Origin: Rhodospirillales bacterium
Lineage (GTDB): Bacteria > Pseudomonadota > Alphaproteobacteria > Micavibrionales > Micavibrionaceae
Reading direction: 5' to 3'
NCBI GenBank assembly: GCA_020638295.1
Contig: JACKIU010000001.1
Span: forward strand, 868,001 to 932,000
Length of the DNA stretch: 64,000 nt
Each line of letters starts with the position of its first letter. Position 1 is the first letter of the stretch. Both the position numbers and the translations under genes were made by a program. Below the pieces are notes generated by a model. That model ran no database searches, was not told the DNA's origin, and worked only from the letters and a program-made list of their open reading frames with translations. Of this stretch, positions 1-8,030 are shown in pieces.

Positions 1-210
1 AGCACTATATAGCGCAAAGCGGCGCAGCGGCGGAACAGACGCATAATCGGCAATATCGAACAGGCGATAGCCGGGATAAAAAGACACGCTCTGCGCCAAA
101 ATCGTTGTTTCTACCGGGTCAAAGACACTGCCGTCAAATTCGGGGTTGAGACGGTCGAGAATTGTGGCAATCTCTTCAAGTTCGAGTTTTGTGGAGGCTT
201 CTTGATACAT
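1..210 (-). CDS. Partial hypothetical protein cut by the window edge
   Basis: A leftward open frame begins with ATG at 210 and runs off the window start without a stop, giving the first 70 residues (N-terminus MYQEASTKLELEEI). An in-frame TGA lies about 35 bases upstream, so the start cannot be much earlier. No strong ribosome binding site is visible before the ATG. I do not recognise the product. It sits where the RP001 homologue lies in Caulobacter and Rickettsia, divergent from hemE, but its N-terminus does not look like that family. It could also start further in. Confidence 0.5.
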   Translation of the reverse strand, partial: MYQEASTKLELEEIATILDRLNPEFDGSVFDPVETTILAQSVSFYPGYRLFDIADYASVPPLRRFALYSA

Positions 211-581
211 GTAATAACCGGCAGGTTTTGCGCTTTCTTCGTATCATGCTTAACACAAAATCGATTCTGCGCATAGGTCTGTGTGTAACGCTTGAAAGAA
301 TCGCAGGATAAATGTGGGATGAAGTTATCCGGAATTCATGCCGGTTTTTAAAGGGGAGTCTTCCCCATGGGGAAAACAGATTTTTGGAGGTTTTCTTTTT
401 TCTGGGCGAATCATGGCGAATCGACAGGAAATAAAGGGATGGGGATTTACGGTTCTGGGGGTAAAAATCGGGATAGAAAGTTTTGCCCGAAACCCACAGG
501 ACCTATAACAATAAAATCCTTTTTAAAATATATATAAGGATTAGTATGACGAGCTTGAATATCTGAGACGGGAAGAGAGAT
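211..581. other. hemE upstream gap, candidate chromosome origin
   Basis: This 371-bp gap lies between divergent genes. It holds five GANTC sites (263, 298, 356, 408, 418), a near-consensus DnaA box in reverse orientation at 280-288 (TGTGTGTAA, one mismatch to TGTGNATAA), a weaker one at 325-333 (TTATCCGGA), and an AT-rich stretch at about 511-545 framed by the inverted repeat AATCCTT/AAGGATT. In Caulobacter the replication origin lies beside hemE, and a parS cluster starts 1.3 kb away here. The origin call is inference, since no perfect DnaA box or CtrA site was seen. Confidence 0.35.
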
Positions 582-1637
582 TTGCGAAATATTGCAGCCC
601 AAAATTTGAGAACGGATAAGGTTTTTCTGGATGCGTTAAACGGTATTGCGCATGAGCGTCCGCCGTTTTGGTTTATGCGTCAGGCCGGGCGGTATTTGCC
701 AGAGTATCGCGAGCTGCGCGCGCAAAAAGGCGGTTTTCTGGAGATGGCGTTTGATCCTGCTTGCGCGTGTGAGATTACGATGCAGCCGTTGCGGCGGTTT
801 GGCATGGATGCAGCGATTTTGTTTTCGGATATTTTGACGGTGCCGATGGCATTGGGGCAATCGCTGGAGTTTGCCGCGGGTGAGGGGCCGAAGCTGGGTG
901 CGTTGAATGTTGGGGCGCTCAACTATGCGGAATTTTCAAAGTTGGATCCGGTGTATGAAGCGATCAGGAATATTAAAACGGCGTTGAAGGTTGAAGGGTT
1001 TAACAATACGGCGTTGATCGGGTTTGCCGGGGCGCCGTGGACGGTGGCAACTTATATGGTTGAAGGGGGATCGTCGAAAGATTTTCTGAAAACGAAATTG
1101 ATGATGTATCAGCGTCCGGAAGAGTTTGCGGCGTTGATGGATATGTTGGTCGAGGCGACGGCGACGTATTTGATTAATCAGATCAATGCAGGTGCTGAGG
1201 CGGTACAGATTTTTGACAGTTGGGCCGGGGCGCTGGATGCGCAGGGTTTTAAGCGCTGGTGCGTTCAGCCAACACGGAAAATTGTCGAGATGGTCAGGGC
1301 GGCGCATCCGCATGTGCCGATTATCGGTTTTCCCAAGGGGGCCGGATATAATTATCTAAGCTATGCACAAGGGACCGGGGTGAGTGCGCTGGGGCTGGAT
1401 CAGCATGTGCCGGTGGACTGGGCTGCGCGCGCGTTACAGTCTTTGTGCCCGGTGCAGGGAAATCTGGACCCGGCGATTTTGATGGCAGGTGGGGATGCGC
1501 TTGTGCTGGCCGTCGAACAGATCTTAAGCGCACTCTCGGGCGGGCCGTTTGTGTTTAATCTCGGGCACGGCATCCACAAGGATACGCCTGTGGAACATGT
1601 CGAGCAGCTGGTGAAATTGATTAAGGGGGAATTTTAA
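582..1637 (+). CDS. hemE: Uroporphyrinogen decarboxylase
   Basis: HemE removes four carboxyl groups from uroporphyrinogen III to give coproporphyrinogen III in cytosolic haem synthesis. The 351-residue product has the family motif MRQAGRYLPEYR at residues 32-43 and the GFAGAPWT segment near residue 147, and its length is normal. The start is TTG at 582, preceded by GGGAAGAG. An ATG at 546 with a better AAGGA site is in the same frame but is closed by TGA at 564, giving a six-codon leader or a damaged former start. hemH follows after 3 bases and hemJ after that, so the three form a haem operon. Confidence 0.95.
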   Translation: MRNIAAQNLRTDKVFLDALNGIAHERPPFWFMRQAGRYLPEYRELRAQKGGFLEMAFDPACACEITMQPLRRFGMDAAILFSDILTVPMALGQSLEFAAGEGPKLGALNVGALNYAEFSKLDPVYEAIRNIKTALKVEGFNNTALIGFAGAPWTVATYMVEGGSSKDFLKTKLMMYQRPEEFAALMDMLVEATATYLINQINAGAEAVQIFDSWAGALDAQGFKRWCVQPTRKIVEMVRAAHPHVPIIGFPKGAGYNYLSYAQGTGVSALGLDQHVPVDWAARALQSLCPVQGNLDPAILMAGGDALVLAVEQILSALSGGPFVFNLGHGIHKDTPVEHVEQLVKLIKGEF

Positions 1638-1640
1638 TCG

Positions 1641-2726
1641 ATGAGCCGAAAAGTTGCGGTGGTGCTGTTTAATCTTGGCGGGCCGGATTCGAAAAATGCG
1701 ATTCGGCCGTTCCTGCTGAATTTTTTCATGGATAAAAACATTATCCGCCTTCCCGTGCCGTTTCGCTGTTTGCTGGCTAATATGATCGCGAATAAACGTT
1801 CAAGGCGTGAGGCCGGGCAAAGCTATGGCGAACTTGGCGATCGGTCGCCTTTGCTTGAGAATACCGATAAGCAGCGCAAGGCGCTTGAAAAAGCGTTGAA
1901 AGCGGATTCACGTGAAACACAGTTCAAAGTGTTTACCTGCATGCGTTACTGGCATCCGATGGCGCCGCAGGTGGTGCGCGAAGTGCGGGATTGGGGCGCG
2001 GAGAAGATTGTCATTTTGCCGCTCTACCCGCAGTTTTCAACGACAACGACGTGGTCGTCGCTGGAGCAATGGAACAAAGCGATGTTTGAAGCGGGGATGG
2101 ACCTTCCGACATCGATCATTTGCTGTTATCACGAAAATGCCGGGTATGTTGAGGCGTCCGCCGAGCTCATCCACGAGCAGTACGACAAGGCGGTAAAGGA
2201 TGGTCATGAAGCGGCGCGGGTTTTGTTTTCTGCGCACGGTTTGCCGGAAAAGATTGTGAAGGATGGCGATCCTTATCAGTGGCAGTGTGAACGTTCGGCG
2301 CAGGCGATTGTGAAAGCGTTGGGGATTGAGGGGCTGGATTACCAGTATTGCTATCAATCCCGGGTGGGGCCGCAAAAATGGATTGGTCCATCGCTGGATG
2401 AGGCGCTGGTCAGGGCGGCACAGGATCAAAAAGCCGTGATTGTTTATCCGCATGCCTTTACGCAGGAGCATGTCGAAACGCTGGTTGAGTTGGACGTGGA
2501 GTATAAGCATGAGGCCGAAAAACTTGGCGTTTCCGGGTATTATCGCGCTTCTACAGTCGGTACGCATAAGGCGTTTATTGCCGGGCTGGCAGGATTGGTT
2601 TCCGATCATCTCGATAAAACCGGCGTTGCGCCGGAAGGTGGGGAGTGCCCTTGCCCGGCGGAATTTGGACGATGTTGCGTGCGAATGCAGACAGCGGGAG
2701 CGTTATCTCAAAGGAAAGCGGCTTAA
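1641..2726 (+). CDS. hemH: Ferrochelatase, probable [2Fe-2S] type
   Basis: HemH inserts ferrous iron into protoporphyrin IX, the last step of haem b synthesis. The 361-residue protein shows the N-terminal LFNLGGP motif, the catalytic histidine in FSAHGLPEKI and the acidic pocket in HAFTQEHVETLVELD. The C-terminal tail carries CPCPAEFGRCC, four cysteines in a C-x-C-x6-C-C layout. C-terminal cysteines bind a [2Fe-2S] cluster in several ferrochelatases, including that of Caulobacter, so a cluster is likely here, with the fourth ligand position unproven. A parS-like site at 1905-1918 is read as DSRET. The gene lies between hemE and hemJ. Confidence 0.95.
   Translation: MSRKVAVVLFNLGGPDSKNAIRPFLLNFFMDKNIIRLPVPFRCLLANMIANKRSRREAGQSYGELGDRSPLLENTDKQRKALEKALKADSRETQFKVFTCMRYWHPMAPQVVREVRDWGAEKIVILPLYPQFSTTTTWSSLEQWNKAMFEAGMDLPTSIICCYHENAGYVEASAELIHEQYDKAVKDGHEAARVLFSAHGLPEKIVKDGDPYQWQCERSAQAIVKALGIEGLDYQYCYQSRVGPQKWIGPSLDEALVRAAQDQKAVIVYPHAFTQEHVETLVELDVEYKHEAEKLGVSGYYRASTVGTHKAFIAGLAGLVSDHLDKTGVAPEGGECPCPAEFGRCCVRMQTAGALSQRKAA
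1905..1918. other. parS-like ParB binding site 1 (in hemH)
   Basis: GATTCACGTGAAAC matches the parS palindrome GTTTCACGTGAAAC at 13 of 14 positions. It lies inside hemH and is read in frame as D-S-R-E-T. It is the most origin-proximal site of the cluster if the origin is beside hemE. Confidence 0.75.
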
Positions 2727-2728
2727 AC

Positions 2729-3178
2729 ATGCAGGATTTTCTTCTTCAAAATTATGAATGGGTTCGGGCGCTGCATATTATCAGTGTCATTGCGTGGATG
2801 GCGGGGCTGTTTTATCTGCCGCGGTTGTTTGTTTATCATACACGTGCAGCGGCGGGGTCGGAGATGTCCGAGACGTTCAAGGTCATGGAATTGAAGCTGC
2901 TGCGCTATATTATGGGGCCGGCTTCGATTGCCAGCTGGATTTTCGGGCTGGCGATGCTTTATGCCAATCCGGGGATGCTGTCGGGCGGGGGCTGGATGCA
3001 TGTGAAGCTGACGGCGGTAGTGCTCATGACCGGGTTTCATCACATGCTGATGATTTGGCGTAAGCAGTTTGCCAAGGATGAGAATAAGCATTCGGAGAAA
3101 TTTTACCGTTGGGTGAATGAAGCACCGACGGTGTTGATGATCATCATCGTCATTATGGCGGTTGTGCAGCCGTTTTAA
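2729..3178 (+). CDS. hemJ: Protoporphyrinogen oxidase HemJ
   Basis: HemJ is a small inner-membrane protein that oxidises protoporphyrinogen IX to protoporphyrin IX in bacteria lacking HemG and HemY. The 149-residue product has about four hydrophobic helices and the conserved histidine near the N-terminus (RALHIISVIAWMAGLFYLPR). I chose ATG 2729 because AAGGAAA lies about 12 bases upstream; a longer frame from 2645 would only overlap hemH. Third gene of the hemE-hemH-hemJ operon, 2 bases after the hemH stop, which fits the pathway order around protoporphyrin. Confidence 0.93.
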   Translation: MQDFLLQNYEWVRALHIISVIAWMAGLFYLPRLFVYHTRAAAGSEMSETFKVMELKLLRYIMGPASIASWIFGLAMLYANPGMLSGGGWMHVKLTAVVLMTGFHHMLMIWRKQFAKDENKHSEKFYRWVNEAPTVLMIIIVIMAVVQPF

Positions 3179-3489
3179 TTTTCATATTAATATTTTCGAA
3201 ACTTTGAGCCTTTACAGTAAAATGATGCGATAAGTGCTTGACAGCATTTTATCCTTATGGTTAAAGGGAAGTGTCTTTAAGGATCAATCCATAACATTTT
3301 GGACGATGTTGATTTGAGCTGCGTATATGTGGCCGCAAATTGAAGAGAGACTGAGCGCTGGATGAAGCGGCTGAAGAGGCCCGGCGCGTTTTAGGCAAGA
3401 TTTCCAAACAAATTTTAGTGACCACCGCAACCTGAACTTTAATAATAGATCACACACAACACCGGTTTTATCAAAAAGCGAAAAATCCC
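3179..3489. other. Leader region upstream of rho
   Basis: This 311-bp gap contains no convincing gene. It holds one promoter candidate at 3238-3266, leaving a leader of over 200 bases before rho. A long leader would fit the known autoregulation of rho in other bacteria, but I see no clear attenuator hairpin here. Confidence 0.4.
3238..3266 (+). promoter_or_regulatory. Candidate sigma-70 type promoter for rho
   Basis: TTGACA at 3238-3243 is followed after 17 bases by TTAAAG at 3261-3266. The -35 box is perfect and the spacing ideal, but the -10 box is weak. Confidence 0.4.
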
Positions 3490-4746
3490 ATGAATTTACA
3501 AGAACTTAAAACCCGTTCCCCGGCTGAACTTCTGGCTTTTGCGGAAGAGCTTGAGATTGAAAATTGCAGCGCGATGCGCAAGCAGGACATGATGTTTGCG
3601 ATTTTGAAACAGTTGGCCCAGCAAGGGACACCGATTTCCGGTGCCGGGGTGCTTGAGGTTTTGCAGGACGGGTTTGGCTTCCTGCGCTCTCCGGAGGAAA
3701 ATTATTTGCCCGGGCCGGATGATATTTATGTCAGCCCGTCGCAAATTCGCCGTTTTGGTCTGCGGACCGGGGATACGGTTGAAGGCGAAATTCGCGCGCC
3801 GAAAGATTCCGAGCGCTATTTTGCACTGCTTAAGGTGGGTTCGATTAACAATGAGACCTCAGATAAGCTGCGCCACCGGATCAATTTTGATAACCTGACC
3901 CCGCTGTATCCGGATCGGAAGATCAAGCTGGAGCTGGACGATCCGACGAAAAAAGACAATGTGCAGCGAGTGATCGAGCTGACTTCGCCGATCGGTTTCG
4001 GACAGCGGGCGCTGATCGTCGCGCCGCCACGTACAGGTAAAACCGTGATGTTGCAAAATATTGCAACTTCGATTGCGACCAATCATCCCGATGCCTATCT
4101 CATCGTGCTCTTGATTGACGAACGCCCGGAAGAAGTGACTGATATGGCGCGCAGCGTGCGCGGTGAGGTCGTTTCTTCAACGTTTGACGAGCCGGCTTCC
4201 CGGCACGTACAGGTCGCGGAAATGGTGATGGAAAAGGCCAAGCGGCTGACCGAACATAAGCGCGATGTGGTGATTTTGCTCGATTCCATTACCCGTCTGG
4301 CGCGGGCGTATAACACGGTTGTACCGTCATCCGGTAAGGTTTTGACCGGGGGTGTGGATGCGAATGCGCTGCAACGTCCCAAAAGATTCTTCGGCGCGGC
4401 GCGGAATATCGAACAAGGCGGGTCCTTGACGATTATCGCCACGGCGCTGATTGATACCGGATCACGGATGGATGAGGTGATTTTCGAAGAATTTAAAGGG
4501 ACCGGTAACTCTGAAATTGTTCTGGACCGCAAGATTTCCGATAAGCGCGTCTTCCCGGCGATTGATATTCAAAAATCAGGGACACGGAAAGAAGAGCTGC
4601 TGGTTGATAAGGATACTCTACAAAAAATGTGGGTTCTGCGCCGTATTTTGACGCCGATGGGCACCGTCGATGCGGTTGAGTTTCTGCTGGGCAAGATGAA
4701 GCAGACGAAGAACAATGACGAGTTCTTCAATGCCATGAACCAGTAA
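3490..4746 (+). CDS. rho: Transcription termination factor Rho
   Basis: Rho is a hexameric RNA-dependent ATPase that ends transcription. The 418-residue protein has the N-terminal helix bundle, the cold-shock-like RNA-binding domain (DGFGFLRSPEENYLPGPDDIYVSPSQIRRF, about residues 60-90), the Walker A motif APPRTGKT at residues 178-185, and the Walker B region VVILLDSITRLARAYN. Length and motifs are those of a normal Rho. It follows hemJ after a 311-bp leader, and the hem-rho linkage is common in Alphaproteobacteria. Confidence 0.97.
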   Translation: MNLQELKTRSPAELLAFAEELEIENCSAMRKQDMMFAILKQLAQQGTPISGAGVLEVLQDGFGFLRSPEENYLPGPDDIYVSPSQIRRFGLRTGDTVEGEIRAPKDSERYFALLKVGSINNETSDKLRHRINFDNLTPLYPDRKIKLELDDPTKKDNVQRVIELTSPIGFGQRALIVAPPRTGKTVMLQNIATSIATNHPDAYLIVLLIDERPEEVTDMARSVRGEVVSSTFDEPASRHVQVAEMVMEKAKRLTEHKRDVVILLDSITRLARAYNTVVPSSGKVLTGGVDANALQRPKRFFGAARNIEQGGSLTIIATALIDTGSRMDEVIFEEFKGTGNSEIVLDRKISDKRVFPAIDIQKSGTRKEELLVDKDTLQKMWVLRRILTPMGTVDAVEFLLGKMKQTKNNDEFFNAMNQ

Positions 4747-4759
4747 GATACTGAAATTT

Positions 4760-5173
4760 CTAATCTTTCGATGAATCTTCTAATAATTCACGCATAGTAA
4801 AGGCGATGAAGTCGCGCTGGCTGAGCATGCCTATCAGTTTGCCATCGCTATCGACAACCGGCATATGGCGGAAGCGACCGTGATTCATGCGGCCCATGCA
4901 TAGAAGAGCAGAGTCGTTGGTGGTGGCGGTTTCTATACCGCTGGACATGACATCTGCGATTTGGGTGTTCTCGATGTCACGGCCCTGACCGACAACGCGG
5001 ACCAGCAAATCCCGTTCGGTAAAAATACCGACCAGTTCATCATTTTTTACAACTGCGGCGGCGCCGAAATGTTTGTAGGTCATGGAAACGACGACATCAT
5101 AGACTGTGTCTTCGGGGCGGCAGGTCAGGACCTGTTTGCGGTTTTTAAACTCAGGCATGTCGGCTATATGCAT
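4760..5173 (-). CDS. CBS-domain protein
   Basis: A 137-residue protein made of two CBS motifs, the first around CRPEDTVYDVVVSMTYKHFG and the second around FRHMPVVDSDGKLIGMLSQRDF, each ending in the usual (F/Q)xxRD segment. Tandem CBS motifs form a Bateman module that binds adenosine nucleotides and regulates partner proteins. No effector domain is fused, so the partner is unknown. I chose the ATG at 5173 because AAAGGA lies 8 bases upstream; a further 18 residues are open upstream. It converges on rho, with only 13 bases between the stops. Confidence 0.85.
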   Translation of the reverse strand: MHIADMPEFKNRKQVLTCRPEDTVYDVVVSMTYKHFGAAAVVKNDELVGIFTERDLLVRVVGQGRDIENTQIADVMSSGIETATTNDSALLCMGRMNHGRFRHMPVVDSDGKLIGMLSQRDFIAFTMRELLEDSSKD

Positions 5174-5507
5174 GTGTTTTTTCCTTTCAAGTTCATGGTT
5201 AAAGCACTGAAATTCTATGGCTTCCAAGGTTCATTGTAACCGATTTATGCTGATAAAGATCTAAACATACGCCGGTATTTAAACCAAAATTATTTTAATT
5301 TTTGGGCAAATTATTCACTTAATCATTTGAAAAACAACACAAAATCGAAACGATAACATTTGCCATAATGTAATTTTTATGGTGGGATGAAGATATAAGC
5401 CTGACCAATCCAAAAGGTTATAAAAAACAAAAGACGGGTTCGCATCTAAGTGGCTGAAAAGGTCGGGGCGTAAAAAATAAAAAGTGCGTAAGACTTAGGT
5501 GGGTAAC
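5174..5507. other. AT-rich gap between divergent genes
   Basis: About 330 bp, clearly AT-rich at 5260-5400, between the divergent CBS gene and the exported hypothetical gene. It presumably carries both promoters, but I could not pick a convincing -35/-10 pair. I see no RNA gene. Confidence 0.35.
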
Positions 5508-6014
5508 ATGAACATTTTTAAACGTTCCAGTCATTGGAAAACAGATCCACGCGCAGCCTATATTCCCGGCGCCGTGCTCGCATCTCTTGTATTGATCATC
5601 TGTCTCACTGTAGGACCAGCCTGGTCGTTTGAGGCTGTCGAAAGCCAACAAACGCTTGAAGGCTCTGATCTGGGTTTGATAACCAGCTATCCTACGCAAC
5701 CGTCTTCCCCGACCGTGGTGGATCCATGCCTTCCCTTGCTCAAATCCATCCGTCATACTCCCCCCGTATCTGCCATGGATCGGAACCAGCGCTCGGCTGG
5801 AAAAGCGGCAGCTGCAGGCTTAATCTTGGGTGTGCGTTTTGCCCTCTCGCCCCTGCAAAAGGTTAAGTCTCGTGCTGATAGACCGCGTTTGGACATCTGG
5901 CAACCAACTGGCGCAAATAGCGGTGACCGTTCTGCTCTCGCGGTCACAGCGTATCGTCAATGTCAGAAAGAACAAGCGCTTAAGGCTCTCAGTGAATTTC
6001 GATGGGCTCGCTAA
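5508..6014 (+). CDS. Hypothetical membrane-anchored protein
   Basis: This 168-residue protein is not recognised. Residues 20-43 (YIPGAVLASLVLIICLTVGPAW) form one hydrophobic segment, either a signal peptide or a single membrane anchor, followed by a proline- and serine-rich stretch and a basic, glutamine-containing C-terminal half. I chose ATG 5508 because TTAGGTGG precedes it by about 6 bases; a GTG nine bases upstream is possible. The gene stands alone and ends before a terminator-like hairpin at 6154-6185. The base composition of its 3' half is less typical than that of neighbouring genes, so the real end could be affected by an indel. Confidence 0.5.
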   Translation: MNIFKRSSHWKTDPRAAYIPGAVLASLVLIICLTVGPAWSFEAVESQQTLEGSDLGLITSYPTQPSSPTVVDPCLPLLKSIRHTPPVSAMDRNQRSAGKAAAAGLILGVRFALSPLQKVKSRADRPRLDIWQPTGANSGDRSALAVTAYRQCQKEQALKALSEFRWAR

Positions 6015-6153
6015 TCGCTATTCTTTACTTCGCTCGTTCATACATGGCGAAGGGCGCATCGAAAGATTAAGACTGCTGCAAAACATTAAAGTGACTGTCC
6101 CTCGCGTCGCTGGTCGTCTCAGAAAGCCTCCCACACAGGTTCTTTTGAGACGA

Positions 6154-6185
6154 CCTCCCTCCTTTTGGGGGATGGTTTTATTTTT
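6154..6185 (+). terminator. Rho-independent terminator candidate
   Basis: A G/C hairpin (TCCCTC pairing with GGGGGA, loop CTTTT) at 6156-6172 is followed by TGGTTTTATTTTT. It would end transcription of the rightward hypothetical gene, and the T-run overlaps the stop of the leftward CxxC protein gene. Confidence 0.5.
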
Positions 6186-7707
6186 CGAACAAGCTTTCCA
6201 GTGATTTTTTCATGGCGCTTTTGAGATACGTTTTTGCTAGTCCGTATCCTGCGCCGAGTGCGATAAGTGTTGCTGTCGCGTCCGCCATCAGGACTGCATT
6301 GTTGATGTGTGGAAGGTAGGGTAAAAGCGCAGGCTTGCCGACGGCCCAATAGGCCGCGAACAATCCAGCGGCGGTGGTAAGGCCTAAAATAATGCTGATC
6401 ATGCGGGGGTTTTTACCCAGCAGGCCGATGGCTTTGTAGGCCATCAAGACCAGTTTGCGGGTGCCGTCTTCGGACAGGCCGATCGGGTTTTTCTCAGCGA
6501 TAATTTTGAGGGCCTTTTTCGGGCCGAATTTTGATGTGGCGAGCAGGATTTCCTGCAAAGTGCGGTAGCGCCCGGCTTTTTGGACGAGGCTGGCTGTATC
6601 GCCCTGTCCCATCGCGGCGGCTTTAAGCTCTTTAATGCCCGGACCCATGATTTTTTCGAGGAAAGGCGGCATATCGTAGAGTTTGGCCTGTGTGCCGAAC
6701 AGAAAAGCCGGGATTTCGAGCTTTTCTTTCAGCATGAACATGACATGGGCCATCGGGACTTTGATGTGATAGGGAATCGAGATGTCGTTACGTTCCTGTT
6801 CGAGTTCCTTGTGGCGGTGAACGACCTGCATATTTGAGTGAAACTGGATGTTCGAGCCGAGAAGGTCGAGTTTTTCAAGCGCTTGTGGCGGAATGGTTTT
6901 ACGATCAATCTGGTAGTGGGCTATCGGATTGATTTCGGCGAGACACAATACAGAGTTCCACGCGTGACCGTTACATTGTTTACATTGCATGGTGCCAACG
7001 GCTTTGCACATTGAGCACGGAACTTCGCGGGCTTCGTGACATTGGGTGCAGCCAATACGGCCGGTGCCGTTACAGCGCATACATTGCTGATTTTGATTAT
7101 TGGCCCCCTGAATATATTGACGCCCTCCGCAGGTAGGGCAGGTTTCCGAGCCGCGGGCATGGCAGCGCGGGCATGGCTCGCGCCCCTTGCCATGACAGCG
7201 CGGGCACGGGATTTTGCCTTTGGCCCCGCAGGCATTGCACGGTTCATGGGCGACGAAATCCTTATGCAGGAACGGCAGTTTGATCAAAACACCTTCCAGG
7301 CACAGCCCTTTGTCCGGACGCTTGAGGACAGCGTCGCGGATGCGTTCAACGACATCGAGACTATGGATGATTTTGTGCGTTTCCTTGTTCACGGCGCCCT
7401 GAAAAGCGCCCGCATTGGGGACAAGCATCGCGCCGGAAATTTTACCGGCCTGGCGTTTGGTCGAAAGTCTGGTATCCAGCGTAAGTTCTGTGATGGCAAG
7501 GAATTCAAGGGTTTCGCCATCGTAGGCGGTGATGTCAACATCATCGTTTTTCAGGCCGTTGCCTTTGATGGCGGCGCACATTTGCTCTAAAGCTTTGGTT
7601 TTGAGCTCAGGGTCGATTTCGGAATGATAGACTTTGGTGTTGAGCGCTTCGGAGCCGGAGCCGGTTTGGGGCGCTTCGCCCGGTGGGTCTTGCGGCTCAT
7701 CGTTCAT
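6178..7707 (-). CDS. CxxC-rich zinc-finger protein (DnaJ-type central domain, no J domain)
   Basis: A 509-residue protein whose residues 157-245 hold eight CxxC motifs. Several carry the CxxCxGxG pattern of the DnaJ cysteine-rich domain (for example CPRCHGKG and CMRCNGTG), expected to bind up to four zinc ions. There is no HPD-containing J domain. The N-terminal 150 residues contain an EF-rich alpha/beta region I do not recognise, and the C-terminus has two hydrophobic segments (about 435-455 and 470-492) that probably anchor it in the membrane. It may act in protein folding or redox binding at the membrane, but this is inference. It diverges from the DUF6489 gene. Confidence 0.8.
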   Translation of the reverse strand: MNDEPQDPPGEAPQTGSGSEALNTKVYHSEIDPELKTKALEQMCAAIKGNGLKNDDVDITAYDGETLEFLAITELTLDTRLSTKRQAGKISGAMLVPNAGAFQGAVNKETHKIIHSLDVVERIRDAVLKRPDKGLCLEGVLIKLPFLHKDFVAHEPCNACGAKGKIPCPRCHGKGREPCPRCHARGSETCPTCGGRQYIQGANNQNQQCMRCNGTGRIGCTQCHEAREVPCSMCKAVGTMQCKQCNGHAWNSVLCLAEINPIAHYQIDRKTIPPQALEKLDLLGSNIQFHSNMQVVHRHKELEQERNDISIPYHIKVPMAHVMFMLKEKLEIPAFLFGTQAKLYDMPPFLEKIMGPGIKELKAAAMGQGDTASLVQKAGRYRTLQEILLATSKFGPKKALKIIAEKNPIGLSEDGTRKLVLMAYKAIGLLGKNPRMISIILGLTTAAGLFAAYWAVGKPALLPYLPHINNAVLMADATATLIALGAGYGLAKTYLKSAMKKSLESLFEK

Positions 7708-7784
7708 CTTTAACCCCTAGAGTTTTGCTTTATCTGTGTTAAAAGCTTGAAATTCATAAGAGCATAAAAGATGGGATGAGATCA

Positions 7785-8030
7785 ATGAAAGTGACGTTTG
7801 ATATCGATTGTACACCGGAAGAAGCGCGGAAATTTTTGGGCCTGCCGGATGTGGCGCCGATGCAAGAGGCGATGATGAAAGAGTTGCAGGATAAAATGAG
7901 CGAAAATGTCAAAGCCATGGATCCGGAAACGATGATGAAAACATGGTTTCCGACGGCTATGCAGAATATGAGCGATATGCAAAAGATGTTCTGGGGCCAG
8001 ATGGGCGTGAAAACAGGCGGTCAGGAATAG
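7785..8030 (+). CDS. DUF6489 family protein
   Basis: A small 81-residue protein starting MKVTFDIDCTPEEARKFLGLPDV, the conserved opening of the alphaproteobacterial DUF6489 family. The rest is methionine-rich and helical (MKELQDKMSENVKAMDPETM) and has no catalytic motif. The function of the family is not known to me. I chose the ATG at 7785 because homologues begin MKV; an in-frame ATG three codons upstream (7776) is the alternative. The stop overlaps the start of the Nudix gene (TAG-ATG), so the two are translationally coupled and co-transcribed with mnmE. Confidence 0.8.
   Translation: MKVTFDIDCTPEEARKFLGLPDVAPMQEAMMKELQDKMSENVKAMDPETMMKTWFPTAMQNMSDMQKMFWGQMGVKTGGQE

Noticed and set aside
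564..566. TGA read as a sense codon (recoding) in hemE
   Set aside because: Many genes here, such as mnmE and surA, end with TGA and tryptophan is encoded by TGG throughout; an isolated recoding event has no support.
2841..2846. CACGTG in hemJ and again at 52467 as extra parS sites
   Set aside because: The flanks (ATACACGTGCAG and TCCACACGTGCT) do not match the TTCACGTGAA core.
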